In this document: in pieces, positions 23,900-35,697 of the stretch
Layout: each line of letters begins with the position of its first letter
Position numbering within the stretch: position 1 is the stretch's first letter
DNA from: Calvatia gigantea
Taxonomy: Eukaryota > Basidiomycota > Agaricomycetes > Agaricales > Lycoperdaceae
Assembly (NCBI GenBank): GCA_025093985.1
Contig: JACAAK010000001.1
Coordinates: 2,666,001-2,730,000, forward strand
Length of the DNA: 64,000 bases
Direction: 5' to 3'
Translations under genes and position numbers: made by a program
Notes under the pieces: generated by a model
The model's database searches: none
Seen by the model: the letters and a program-made list of their open reading frames with translations, nothing else
What the model was told of the DNA's origin: nothing

Positions 23900-26800
23900 G
23901 GAGTAGTTCTATAGGCCAACAAGAGAGAAGTGACGGGGAAGGTGACTAGGTCGCAGCGAGAGCACGGGGAACCCTTTATAGGGGGGTGTGAAGCGTCGAA
24001 GAGAAAGCTGAGGGCTTCAGCCACACCACAGCTAACCCTGATACAGGAAAGAAGACATACTGACAGCTTTCGTAAGGCAAATCATTCAGGATCATGAAGA
24101 CCTGGAATTAACGATCGGCTATCATGTAAGCTCGGCGTTAACCAGCCTGTCTTGTTCCGAGATAATGATAATCATGAAGACGCTGAAAACGAAAGATACT
24201 GTCACTATCGGCACCATGGGCTTCAACTCGGATGAGGAACACTTCCTTGTGTCTTTTCATACTTTTGCTGGCGGGGGTTCCCTCTCCGCTATTCCGTAAG
24301 ACAGGCAGATGATTTCACAACCAGAATACCGGAGGAATTGGATTGGTCAGTTCCCCCCAAGACTGTCGCCGATTCTGGACCTTCTATCGTTTGACAGGAA
24401 ATGCTTCACCACAGCCCAAGGCAAGTCTCATAGGGGATATGAGCAGCTCAGACCCGTATGGTCACCGAATAATAAATCCATTAAAAGCCCGTGGCCCCTA
24501 AACTCCATTACGTCGACGCTCCAGAAATCGACCCCAAGTTGCGGCGGAAAATCAGAAAAGAGGACAAAACGGCATCCCTCGTTCGCTTTTATCAAAATGG
24601 GGAGAGATACTAAAGCATGCCAGGGCTCCCCTCTAAGTCAGGGACCAAAGGGTTCAGCACCCCCCCCCCCCAAGGAGCGAAAACACAAGGAAAATAACAG
24701 AAATGAGCGACCACGGTTGGCTCCGTTGATTGCTTCCATCATGCTGTCGCCATCAGTTTGTGGGCGGCATTACGGACATTCCCTTCACACAAATGCTTAG
24801 CTTCTAAATGCTGCCCGCCTCTTCACGCAACTCATCACGAAACGACCTGAAAAGGGTCACTAATTCAACATCCCTCAAATGTCCAAATTTTTACGACAGC
24901 CCTACCAGCGGCATGGATTCCTAAGTAAATTACTACGAAGATGTACCGGCTCGACTCTCCAGTCGGATAATTCTGATGCGCAGGTTCCTCTGGGACATAC
25001 CTTAAAGACGCACGAACGATCCCCTGACGAAGCAGGACACCAAACGTTTAAACACCGAGTATCTAAGGAATGTGTATCTAAGAATGATTGATTGTGAGGG
25101 AAGCCCTACCAAGGAACAACAACGAACCTCCAATCGACCCGTGAATCAAGCACAAAGTGCAACAGTTAACCTGATGAGAGGGACTGCTGAATGGGTCAAT
25201 ACGGACATTGAGCGTGGCATTACAAATGTCCGATGGTGCATGCAGGCAAAAAGAAAATCAGAAATTTTATGGGTTTTTTTCCGGTAACACATCGTCCCGT
25301 GCAACTCGAAAAAGAGACGAGAATCTAAAAGTCTATATTCTCAGACTCTGAAGCCCCCACTTTGCAGTGAAACCGCCATACATCCAACACCAACAACCAA
25401 TTCGATTTGGTCTTGCTCCAGCCAGGGGTTTACTCTGCCTGAGGGCATACCTCTCTGGACAAACTTGAACAACCACTTGAGCATTGACATCCAGAGTAAG
25501 CTAGAAGGGGCAGGAACAGCCCGAGCCTCGTCCCATACTTCGCCGAGTGACACCATGTACTTACGAATGTCCGATAGCAAACCAGCGATTTCAGGGTCAG
25601 ATCTAGAACGAAACAATCTATTTCTTGTGCTTCGTATTGCCTCTGCGTCCCTACCGTACCATAGGGCAATTGACGGCACAATCAGGGTTCACTGGGTGAT
25701 CACCAAGTAGCGTCAATCAATATCAAGCAGGAAGCCTGAAAGAACGCGCTGAGCGCATGCTTCACGAGGTATTTCGATTCAGAAGGCACTGTTAATCATA
25801 AACACCGAGTAAAAACCCTGTTAAACCTTGTTCCATGGGAAGGAGCCCCAAAAATGTAGGGAATCTCGACTGGAGTAGGACAGTTAGGCGTCATTGCGAC
25901 ACGGAACATCCCCAAGTGCCAATTCCGTTGTTCCCGGAGGAGGAGATTGATGGTCAGGTTGCTGGGAGTTTTCTACTGGGAGGAGTGCCGCTGTAGGTTG
26001 CATCCAGCTGGCTTGGTGCCGGCGAAACACCAGAATAGATGAAAAGCTGATGCTGTAAGACAATAACACGACATCTGGTTTGCCCGTTTTCCCAGCTCAA
26101 AGGTAAAATAAGAAAAGATGATTTAACTACGGTTACAACGTGAACCTTACTTGTAATCTTTGCCCTCCCCAAGGTTTGATCCTATCTATCCACACCACCA
26201 TAAAGGAACAGGGGCTAGTCAAAACAGCGGCCATGTTCCAAAATAAAAGATCTCCAGGAGAGGGATGTCTAAATACATACAAATGGGCTGTGTGTGGCGT
26301 GGGGTGAGGGCAACGCACACAATACCGAACATTTGGCTCCTTCGTGTTATCTGCGCTAGTCTATCGAGGTTTTAATGAGACCGTTATCAACATTTGTTGG
26401 TAAACGGAATCCCCCTGGGTGGCATGGACTAACTCAATACATTAACATACGTGGGAAAGGGAGGGAAATGAATTAAGGGGTTGAGTGTGAATAACAACGG
26501 AATATGTGCAGTAGCTATCTTCATCCCGTGGGGAAAGGATGGCGAATAGTGTCTCAAGACCGCAATGGTCCAAGTAATCTGACACCACGTTCAAGGTACA
26601 ACTTGCATCTCGTGGAGGGATGAGGCCGTTGCTCAAACGGCAGTGACAGAACATGATTGAGGTGCCCGGGTGGCTGGAAAGGAACGGAATGGAGGGGAGA
26701 GCAGGGTTGTACAATGCATCTTGTCGCTGTTGTGCCAAGCTTCTCAAATCATTATAATGAAGCGACGAGAATATCCGTCTACAACTAATCAGGTTAGTGA

Positions 26801-27030
26801 AGAATGAAACTCATGACAAAAGCAAAAGTTGATGTCGAACCGGCCGCACAGAAGATGCAGGGCATCTCACTTCGTTAAAAATATGAATATTCCGCGTAAC
26901 ACCAGGTGAAAAATTACATAAAATATCAGATAGTCGTCTGCATGCACCTGACTTTCTGGCTCGTATGTATTAAACACAAACACAGGCCATGGAAAGTGGA
27001 TCTTACCCGTCTGCATGAATTTGTCTCCTC
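23900..27030. other. Gene-poor region of about 3.1 kb
   Basis: It holds the copy B promoter at its left end and then no supported gene. A plus-strand ATG frame at 24309-24800 (163 codons) spans a run of 12 C (24660-24671) and has no recognisable domain. A minus-strand frame ending at 25341 (112 codons, no ATG start) has protein-like composition and could be a relic exon. Nothing could be joined into a gene. Confidence 0.4.
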
Positions 27031-28287
27031 CTAGCTTTGCTGCGATATCTCCTTCCTTGGACCACCGCTGTTAGCTTCCCTGTCCTTTCCTTTGTCTGCA
27101 CTAGAAGCACTGGAGCTCTCGTCAAGGTATAGGCCATGTTGCTCAATATAGTCCACAACAGAATTAGGTAGTAGGTACCGCACGGAGAGTCCTCTCCTCA
27201 GAAAGAGTCGAACCTTGATAAAAAAATATAGTAAGTAGATGTCCCACACCGCAAGGGGTGGCGAGCATACCTTTGTACTGGAGACGTCGTTTTGAATCAG
27301 CTGTGAGATCAGATAGATATTGTCACGCCAGCGTGCAAGACTATCTACAGCCTGGTCCATCCCCGAACCTGCCCTCTCAACGATGAGACACCCATACCGA
27401 CCCAGAATATGATCTAGCTGTTATGACCATCAATTCGGAGCCGATCATCGACTGTAGGTGAACATACATCAGCATAGCTCCATACACCGGGCTCACTCAT
27501 GGTAGCGATGAGATCAGAACCCGCGAGGAGCATGGGGCGAACTGTTCTGTGTTCACCATCTGGGGTTTGGACACCGCCGAGGACGGTGTTTATCTCATGG
27601 TCGAAGTGGTCTAGCACAATTGCTGTGCGCTGATAAGACTGAAAAGCTTCCCACGGGTCAACCATCAACCAGTTATTGGATTCCTCAGCGGCGAGAGAAC
27701 ACATGTTGACCCTGGTTTAAAAATGGATCAGTATCATCACAGGACTGAAGGAGCGACAAGTAATGATTTAATGACAGGAATAGAAGATAACGACGGGCTC
27801 CGCGGAAAGTGGCTGTTACACTTTGGTCGGTAGGAGCATGAGCACGTCATTTGGACAAAGCTTTAGCACCGAAATGGGTAACGTGGCAAAGCGGGCGCTT
27901 GTTTCGCGATAGTGCGAGTGGCAGATGACTCATTGGTACACCGAGTTGAAGGGATCAGGAGAGAATTGGGCGAATTTGTGGAAGGAAAAGGGGGGATGAG
28001 ACATACCGATGACGAGCAGCGAGAAGCCCTGGTTTCTTGTACTGGTCACTGACGGGACTGAGGTAGCCGCCAACGATCTCGAAATTTGTGTTTTGTCTGA
28101 CATAGTCTTTTGCCATTTCGAACATACGTAAATGAAGGTATGTAACTGGGCTGAATGAACCACATGCTATGAGGACGATAGGGATTTTGTTGGGATCTTG
28201 GAGTGTACGACGGAGGCGAAGATGAGGGAAGGAGTAGTCTGGGGGGTTTGTGAAAGATTCTGCGAGGTGAACGTTGGGCTGGGCCAT
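27031..28287 (-). CDS. NMA1: Nicotinamide/nicotinate mononucleotide adenylyltransferase (4 exons, 284 aa)
   Basis: It catalyses NMN or NaMN + ATP to NAD or deamido-NAD plus pyrophosphate, the central step of NAD synthesis. Exons: 28287-28007, 27711-27468, 27417-27271, 27213-27031. Introns are 295, 50 and 57 nt. The nucleotidyl-transfer motif is ACGSFSPVTYLHLRMFEMAK (residues 41-60), a form of GxFxPx(T/H)xxH. Then GGYLSPVSDQYKKPGLLAARHR, the VDPWEAFQ segment, and the C-terminal ATP-binding SSTKVR motif (221-226) followed by YLLPNSVVDYIEQHGLY. This matches eukaryotic NMNATs of normal length. The C terminus is a Ser/Lys-rich disordered tail. The first intron (27712-28006) is about five times longer than the window norm. 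It starts 178 bp from the divergent DNA polymerase gene. Confidence 0.93.
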
Positions 28288-28465
28288 GGGTGGGAGGGGA
28301 GAGAGAGCACCCAGCGGGAACTGGTCAAGTACTCGTTAGCAAGCCAAATATTCAGTGGAAGACACGGTAATGTATATACATAGTAGCAATTTCCCACATC
28401 GGAGTATTCGGATACTCTGCGTTCTCCCAAAGCTCCGCACGGAGCATGTTCCTCGTCATCCCTCC
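28288..28465. promoter_or_regulatory. Shared divergent promoter region (NMNAT / X-family polymerase)
   Basis: The 178 bp between the two ATG codons must contain both 5' UTRs and promoters, so the genes very likely share a bidirectional promoter. No TATA box or named operator could be recognised with confidence. If the plus-strand gene used the upstream in-frame ATG at 28370 the gap would shrink to about 80 bp. Confidence 0.6.
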
Positions 28466-30855
28466 ATGCCAGACAAGCGCTCTTTCTCACCCGACTCTTC
28501 CTCTTCCGACCGCCCGGCGAAACGTCCCCGATCCGATTCCATCGAGAGCTGGGACGGCTGTTCAAACAAGAAACTCAAAGTATTCGTGGTCCAGGCCAAA
28601 CTCGAGAACAAGATACCGGAAATATTTTATCTCATCGAATCACACGGGCATAGAGATGATGATGATGGTCTCCAGTTGCAGCTCTGCGACAGTGTAGAAA
28701 AGGCTGACATTATCATCACTGCTATTCGCATGTCCAAGCGTCTTGAACGACACATTGATTGGAACATTGCTGTATGGATTAGCCGCATAGCGCATTATAA
28801 TGGCAACTCAAAGTCATTGTTGTAGAGACAAAAGGCCATTGTCACGACGGACTGGCTCCAAGAATCCATCAAGCAAAACAGACCAGTCCCCTGCGGACCT
28901 TTTGCCGCTCTCACCGAACTGCACGATATGACTGTAGAGAATTGTCCTGGAAAGGATCATAAGTCCCAGCCTGATCGATCTGATCAATCAAAGGAACCTT
29001 CCCTGGCTCTTCCGTCGCCGCCAAGCTCGGCGATTTCCAGTGACGCAGTAGAAAGCATCAAACCAACAGGTGAAAGGATCAAAAATAACTGGAGGGCGAA
29101 ATACGCTTGTCAACGTGCTCATCCGTTGTTTTGCCCCAATCAGGGACTCGTAAATGCTCTAAACGTGCTCGGACGATCCCGAGAGCTAGAAGGTCTTGCG
29201 GTTAACGCCCTCGCTTATGAGCGCGCAGTAGCGGTGTGCTCCGAATTTGTTCCGGAGTGGTCTCTGAGTTATCTGATAATTGGTATCTACAGATCCTTAA
29301 ATGTGAGCAAGTCGGATAAGTTCGACGACAATGAGACCTCACAGAATGCACAGCATATCCATATGTGATCACGCGAGAAAGGTTCCGGCAAGATATTACT
29401 AAATTACCTGGTGTCGGTTCAAAAGTCCAGGCAAAGGTGTGGCTATTTGGATTGATTCATGTCAATGCTCACCACTTTCCACAGATCGAGGAGTACCTGA
29501 AGACAGGAATAATCACCGAAACAGGTTGGTGAGGTATATTCTGTCCAGGCTTGTACTGACCCTTGTCTGTCAGAGACAACCCTGGAGTCGGAACGTTATC
29601 ACTGTCTCTCCCTGTTCACCTCGATCTACGGTGTTGGCCCATCCACTGCTCGTCAACTGTATGAAATCGGTCTTCGAACTGTTGAGGACCTCGAGCGTTA
29701 TTACGACGTTCCGCCAAACATTGATCCTTCTCAACTTGAAGGACTTGAAACACAGCTCTTCACCCCAAATGGTCTACTAATACCACCCGAGAAGGGTCCA
29801 AGGCGCTCGAAAATACCGCCAGTCTCAATGAAGGTTGCTTTGGCTCTCAGAAAGGACTTCAGCATACCCATGTCGAGATCAGAAGTGGAAGAAATACACC
29901 GAGCGATCATAGCCGAACTGAATGAAATGCAATCTGGATGCGTAAGCACTATCGTCGGCGGGCAAGTCCTCCTGACCATTCGTCGAAGGATTTCTGACGT
30001 TTTCCATAGCTATAGAAGAGGCAAGACGGACAATAACGACGTGGATATCGTCATTAGCCACCTGGATACTAAGAATGGTGCAGGGGTCATCAAAGGATTA
30101 TGTGCGAGATTCACCAAGCGGCTATACGAACGCGGTCAGCAGCTCTGGCTTGCTCAATCACCTCCCGTATCCTCCTGCTAACTTAACTATTTCACCTTAG
30201 GTATGGTAACTCACATAATGCGTAAGTGATTCCGTCGAGCGCGCACAACGGACCTCAATAGCTTATCAATGGACCATCAGACCTCTCCGGGTTCCACAAC
30301 CGCAATCCCCTCCGTGTGGAGCATTGGGACTCGCTAGAAAAAGCTCTCACGGTCTTCAAACTTCCCACCCGAAATTCCCCATCACCAGCGGAGGTTAACC
30401 AGGCGACAAGGAAACCATGCCGCCGCGTTGACCTGATTTTTGCGCCTCCTGATGCGTACTGGACTGCTGTCATCGGATGGTAAGTTTGGTATCCAGTTTG
30501 CTTGGCACTCTATCTCAACAACCACACCCTCTTTGCAACCTACCTAGGAGCGGGTCAAGAATGTTTGAACGCGATTTACGGCTTTGGGCCAAAGTCGAAA
30601 AGTATGCCTAGTCTCTTGAAGGTGGGGACAGCGGCGCATGCTAACTGCATCTGTGTCTGTAGGGGAATGAAGTTCGATAGCTCTGGATTGTATGTCCTTT
30701 TTTTGACGATCTAAGCGTCTAATTTCTGATGTGTTGTGCGTAACAGGACGAGACGACATGATTCCAAACTGTATATGCCCAGGAGCGAAGAAGACGTGTT
30801 CAAAATTCTTGGGTTGGAATGGATTGACCCCACTTTGCGCAATGCAAATGTCTAA
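28466..30855 (+). CDS. POL4: X-family DNA polymerase (Pol4/lambda-mu type; 12 exons, 589 aa)
   Basis: A nuclear gap-filling polymerase of end joining and base-excision repair. Exons: 28466-28771, 28826-29233, 29293-29302, 29354-29436, 29485-29524, 29574-29961, 30010-30134, 30201-30221, 30281-30479, 30548-30601, 30663-30689, 30747-30855. Order of parts: basic NLS-like start, a BRCT-like domain (about 35-150), a Ser/Pro linker, the 8-kDa domain with helix-hairpin-helix ITKLPGVGSKVQAK (K269 aligns with the lyase lysine K72 of Pol beta), a second hairpin FTSIYGVGPSTARQL, and the palm GGYRRGK...NDVDIV (catalytic D422, D424) and VDLIF (D511). Fifteen residues after D511 comes Gly526-Trp527, as in Pol mu and TdT, rather than Tyr-Phe of beta/lambda. 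Exon 3 is 10 nt and exon 8 is 21 nt. Intron 29962-30009 is GC-AG. Confidence 0.92.
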
Positions 30856-31147
30856 CTATTTCATGGATTTGCTGGTTTCGCTTCTGTATCTCAGTGGCTT
30901 TGCTATAATTATGCACCACCTATTTTCACGCCCAATGCAAGGATCCTCGCCAAGAAGATAACGGATCCAATTTAAGTGGTACCGTTGCTGCAGGAATCTT
31001 TCTTTGGCTTGGGATCGGTTGTCATCGACTCAACCTCTCGTCCTCAGTGTGACAGTCGCACAAACTTTATGACGACGATGCAAGAATCTCTCTCGTTCTC
31101 ACTTACACATCCATTACTTACTTTATCAATTTTTTTTCCAACCCTCC

Positions 31148-32656
31148 ATGTCGGAAACTGGGTTCGCGAATCGAACCCTCACGCGAGCTCAGAAACCTCT
31201 GTTCAGTATACTCCCGGAAGGGATCGATGATGACCTGGAAGACGTGGAGTTTTTAGAGCCATCCCCTGACGTTGAGCAGATCAACCAATTTTGTCCACTG
31301 CCGCCCTTCCTTCCTCCACAACCACCCCTGCTGCCATAAATACTACCGCCGCCCCTTCCTCTGCTACTGGTTCCTAGTGCTACCAGGACTACTGCTGCTA
31401 ATGTTGGAGTAAACGGGATCCCAAAAGTTAAGTTTCGTAAAGATTTCAAGCCGGACGATGGGGCGTCAACCCCAGATGCAGTCACTGGCCTCAGCCCTTT
31501 CACCTTCACCTTCACCAAAATTTTGTCTCCCACTCGTCGAGGGTCTTCTCAAATACGAGACAAAGGCAGGCCAGGGTAGGAATGTAAGTGCCATTCCTTC
31601 CGCTCATGAGCATCGTTAGTTTAATAAAACCATGCCCTTTTTTTCCCAGCCAATTGTTGCGCCAGACAAATATGTTTACTCCGCGGGGACTAGATGGAAA
31701 AGGAGCCGTCATCCCTGCTCCCACTGCCCCAGTGGCAGCTGCTGGATACGAGAGTCTTGGACGCGGCTGCAAACCGCGTTTCTATGCTGTGCCACCAGCA
31801 AGCAGCGATGTGAGCCTCCCGAGTCGTTGCCTTCCGATTCATCACCTCAGATTAAGAAACATCGGCTGGGCACCAACGAGATCTAGGCGCCGCTCAATGG
31901 GTATGAGACTCGTGAAGTGGACGATATAAGGGATGCGAAGCGTCGGAAGACCAGAGCTAGGGTTGGGGAAGAAGAGGAAGAGGAGGGAGGAGGGATGGAA
32001 GAAGAGGAAGGAGGAGGGGAGGAAGAAGGAGATGAGGAGGTGACGGTGGTGGAGGTGGCTGGAGGGTGCGAAGAAGCCGAAGACAGAGTCGGGGGAGCAG
32101 GAACAAGAGGGGGACGCGAGGCGGGAGGAGGAAAGAGATAGTAATCTAGAGCTGCTCCCAGGGCAACCAGTGGCGTACAAGTCTCGCAGTTCCAGCCACC
32201 CCGAAGGAACAGAGGTCGAGGATGCTCTAAACTTTCCAGAGATGTCTTCTCCACGTTCGAGCGTGGCTCCTCGCAAGAAGACTCGCAGGTTTCCTCCACG
32301 GAAAGCGCACAAGCTCAGCGCACCGCACGATGTCAACGGGGCCACTGCATCAGGCCATCTGAGCCTTTTCGAGTTACAGGAGCTCCTCATCAAGAATAAG
32401 GACTCCTTACAAAAGTCTATCGTTGCCCATCAACAATCCCACTCCAAGACACTTAAACTTCTTGTTTCCACTCAGCATATTGTCGTTGAGAAGCACTATG
32501 CCTTCCAGGAGCGCATACTCGAACAAAATCAGGCCCTGCTTGAGCGCCAGCACACAGCCCAGCAAATGACGAAACCAGCTCAATCAACAAGTCTCAGGTA
32601 TCTTCCGTCTCGAGTTAGCATTTCAGTTTCATCCGCTTCGTGTGTCATGCGCTGAT
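31148..32656 (+). CDS. Interrupted hypothetical gene with Cys motif, acidic tract and coiled coil
   Basis: I cannot assemble a clean gene here, but several frames look coding. From an ATG at 31148 runs an acidic N terminus (ILPEGIDDDLEDVEF). The same frame resumes after a TAA at 31337. An intron with gtagga/cccag ends (about 31576-31650) leads to a Cys-rich block at about 31650-31886 with a CxxC, C, CC, C pattern (PCSHCPSGSC, then LCCATSKQRC). A TAG at 31884 interrupts, then KRRKTRARV and a long Glu/Gly tract. In another frame comes a Leu/Gln-rich helix at about 32340-32600 that looks like a coiled coil. Agaricomycetes have many uncharacterised proteins with this order (disordered, Cys-cluster, acidic, coiled coil). 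Two in-frame stops and one frame change suggest a decaying copy or missed introns. Confidence 0.35.
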
Positions 32657-33014
32657 CAGGTCTCTCTCTTAGCACGACTGACGAGCGGGCACTCCCACTT
32701 GCATAAATAGCCTGATGCATGAAATCCAACAATTTGAATTCATCGATAAATCTATTACCTTTTTGACTGTAGAAAACGTGGCTGAAATATCACTCAACAA
32801 GATTGTTGCACTGAAAGCAACGTCAAAGACTTGAGTGTATATTATATTTTCTACAAGATTAATTGATGTTCCCTCCGTGAACTGCGAGACATCTAATACA
32901 CGTTCTAACCGAACCCCGGAACCAACAATGCTAGCGAAATCAAAACCAAAGAGAGACGAAATCTCAACTTGCAACCACAACAGCTCCCCAGACGGATGTA
33001 GGCTCTGATAGAGT
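32657..33014. other. Convergent 3' intergenic region
   Basis: 358 bp between the hypothetical gene and the stop codon of the alpha-arrestin, which face each other. It probably holds both 3' UTRs. No gene recognised. Confidence 0.5.
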
Positions 33015-35697
33015 TCAGACGACCTCATACGCTGGGGGCATCTCACCCATCTCACTCTCCCGCCCAGAAACCAACCTCTCGAACGTATTCGCGAGTTCTA
33101 GATCGTTCGGGTGTGGCTGTCTGAATGAGGTCGTTAGTGTCGGATTCACTGGCTGACCATCCACAGTCGAGACGTCCGAACCCGTTGAGTCTCGCGATGA
33201 CTCGCGTAGATGTGATATGTGCGGACGAAATGTGCTTGTTTCTGAGCTTTCGGTGCGAGGGACTGCAGGCACGCGGCAGGGACAACTCCGGACAATGTGC
33301 CCGACTTGGTGTGTTGATTCTGCATACCGCGGGAGTGATGCCCATTCTGGGTTGCACCGGCACTACAGAGGGTCGTTAGAAATTGAGGTCCTGCAAGGGA
33401 GATACTCAAGAAAGGCTTACAGAGAGCACATGCACTGGGGTCTGTATGACTATATCGAACAACTTCTTCTTCCCATGCTTGTCCAGGTACAGCTCATCGC
33501 CCCTCTCCACCCTCAACACGACCTTCAATATATGAGTGACGATCATATTCGCTCGTTTATTCTTATTCGTTGGTCTGAGCATTGAGCACGATTGCGGCGG
33601 CTTCAAATCCAGGTGGAAGGTCCAGGGTCCGGGGCCCATGAAGCTGGAAGCTACCTCAGATATCTCATCTTCGCTGCCCAGCTGAGATGAGAGAGGTTCG
33701 TATAGGGGAGATTTCCGGAATGCTTCTGGGCCGTCGGAATTGAGAGGGAGTATTGGGGTTGCGTGTTTGCCCACATTGCGGATACATATAAGCTCGAGAC
33801 GGCTGACGGGATCGGAACGAGCGGATTTACGCATATTAGTTAGATAGTGGACATTTTCTATGTGCGTCAGATAAGTGAAGGTAAGGGCTGACCAGCAAAA
33901 AGGCATACCTTCTAGGTACACTGCTACCCGATACAACTTGGCCTTATCTATAGGGAGTACGGTAAATGTTATGGGTAGCGTCCCGCCGATGTAAAAACTG
34001 CGACCCGATACCACAATAAGGTACTGCAGCTGCTGGTCCCAAAGGCGCTCGATAATGATATTTTCAGTTTCCTCGGTATCATCCTCAGTTGGACTGGATA
34101 CTACAATGACTTCGCGTTCAGCAGTGTATTTGGCTCTAAATGCACCAGGCCGATGAACGTGAGCACGTAACCGCCATGTGACGCCGCCAAAGTTGCAAAC
34201 CAAGGTCGGTGGAGAGTCTCCAGGGATTTGGAAGGATATTGGGTAAGTATAAGTGCCTACGCCAATCTCAGTCAGGCGAATCTCGACGTTCGCGAGGAAA
34301 GACCCACCTTTCTTGAATTCTTTCCAGCCCCTACCACTTTCCTTGTGCTCAGCCCTCAGAATCTCCTCGACCCTCTCGAACAAGTTCTCCGGCTTCGGCC
34401 GCGACCTGGACGTATCCGCTTGACGGTGAGGCGACCCGGGGCTCGGTAGGTCGCCAACGGGTACCTTGGCCATCCTCCGTCCTCTCGCGACACTTCCCAA
34501 ATCCTCTACTGAGCCATCCCTCGATCGCGCAACCACCGGCGAACTGGAACGAACAACATCCCTCAATGCATGTGACATCGCAGACAACGTAAATCGACCT
34601 CTGTGCCGTCCACGATCGCGGTCGCGGTCTCCGGTAGGTGGAGGTGTTGGTTGAGGTGTGTGAATATCTTGTGGAATATCATGAGAGAGTCCGAAGTGTT
34701 CTGGATTATGTTCTGGTATATCCCCTATGCTAGGTTGTCGGGACACTAAGAATTCGACACGGGATGAGCGATGACTTTGTGCGGAAGGCGATCGGGGAGG
34801 TGTGATCACGGAAGGTGCTGGAGATCGAGGAAGCTAAGGATTCAGCAATCGGAGAAATCGGTGGCGGTGAACGAGAACACTTACATAGAGTGTTAAAATC
34901 AGCAAGGGAATTATGCCCTCTATTTATGGCCGCGCGAAATTCTTGCCAGCCATGGGCTGGACTTACTTCAAGACCGGAAAGGCCAGGGGAAAAGAGAGGA
35001 GAGAGCCCGTGGTCAAACGGCGAGTGAGAAAGGGGATTAGGCGATGGTGAATAGGGAGGGGCGGGAACACGCTCTTCGTGGTATGATACGTGGCGAGGTT
35101 GGTAATGTGGGACGTCAACACTAGCGTTGCGACGGTGTGGGGGGAGTTGAGTTGGAAGCTCCTCGTTTGATGTATGATTCCGTTCACGTTCGCTATCGGT
35201 TCCGTCCTCACGTTCATGGCGATGGCGACGGAAAAGGCGGGGATGCAGCTCTTCCCAATCATCGTAATTTGAATCATATTCCGGAGTATATGCAATCCCA
35301 GGACCTATTGAAGCCGTTCTTCGGGAATGGACTTTTCCAGCGTCGAAATATATGGTTGATCCACGGAAGAATTGATGTTCCTCTGAAACTTCAACCCTGC
35401 GTGCACCGATACCTTGGACGGAATTATCAAAAGATCCTCAATAGAAAAGGCTGAATACTTGCTTTCAGGCCATGCCATTTCGGACTTCCCAACAAGTTGG
35501 ATGTCTATTCCCGAAATCTTGGTAGGCTTTGTGAGTTGGAGTATCAATAATCCCCGTAACACTGAAGATCTGTCCTCGGAGTGTGACCTATTATGTGCAG
35601 ATCCATCTGAACGCAGAAACACGGCAGATTCAGTCAAACGGATGGAGAGTGTGTTTTTGTCCTTGGGTATCGAATCTTTGTCGACCTGGTGCGGCAT
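33015..35697 (-). CDS. Alpha-arrestin (ART-like ubiquitin-ligase adaptor; 6 exons, 807 aa)
   Basis: Arrestin-related adaptors bring Rsp5-type HECT ligases to plasma-membrane transporters for endocytosis. Exons: 35697-35463, 35412-34967, 34917-34885, 34833-33909, 33857-33421, 33362-33015. The arrestin N domain starts at once (NTLSIRLTESAVFLRSD, SSVLRGLLILQLTKPTKISG, GARRVEVSEEHQFF). A long disordered insert follows (Arg/His/Asp-rich, then Ser/Pro-rich). The fold resumes with NLFERVEEILRAEHKESG, FLANVEIRL, YPISFQIPGDSPPTL and the C domain (YIGGTLPITFTVLPIDKAKL, DPVSRLELICIRN, FDIVIQTPVHVLSC). The last residues contain PPAY (801-804), a PPxY motif that binds WW domains of Rsp5. Intron 1 (35413-35462) is GC-AG. 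Exon 3 is 33 nt. The two MFS transporters in this window belong to a class regulated this way, but no specific link is shown. Confidence 0.9.

Noticed and set aside
24309..24800. 163-codon plus-strand ATG frame
   Set aside because: No domain, crosses a run of 12 C, composition unlike the neighbouring genes, and no supporting splice structure or promoter.
25341..25679. 112-codon minus-strand frame with protein-like composition
   Set aside because: It has no ATG (the first codon is GTG) and no joinable upstream exon. It may be a relic but is not supportable as a gene.
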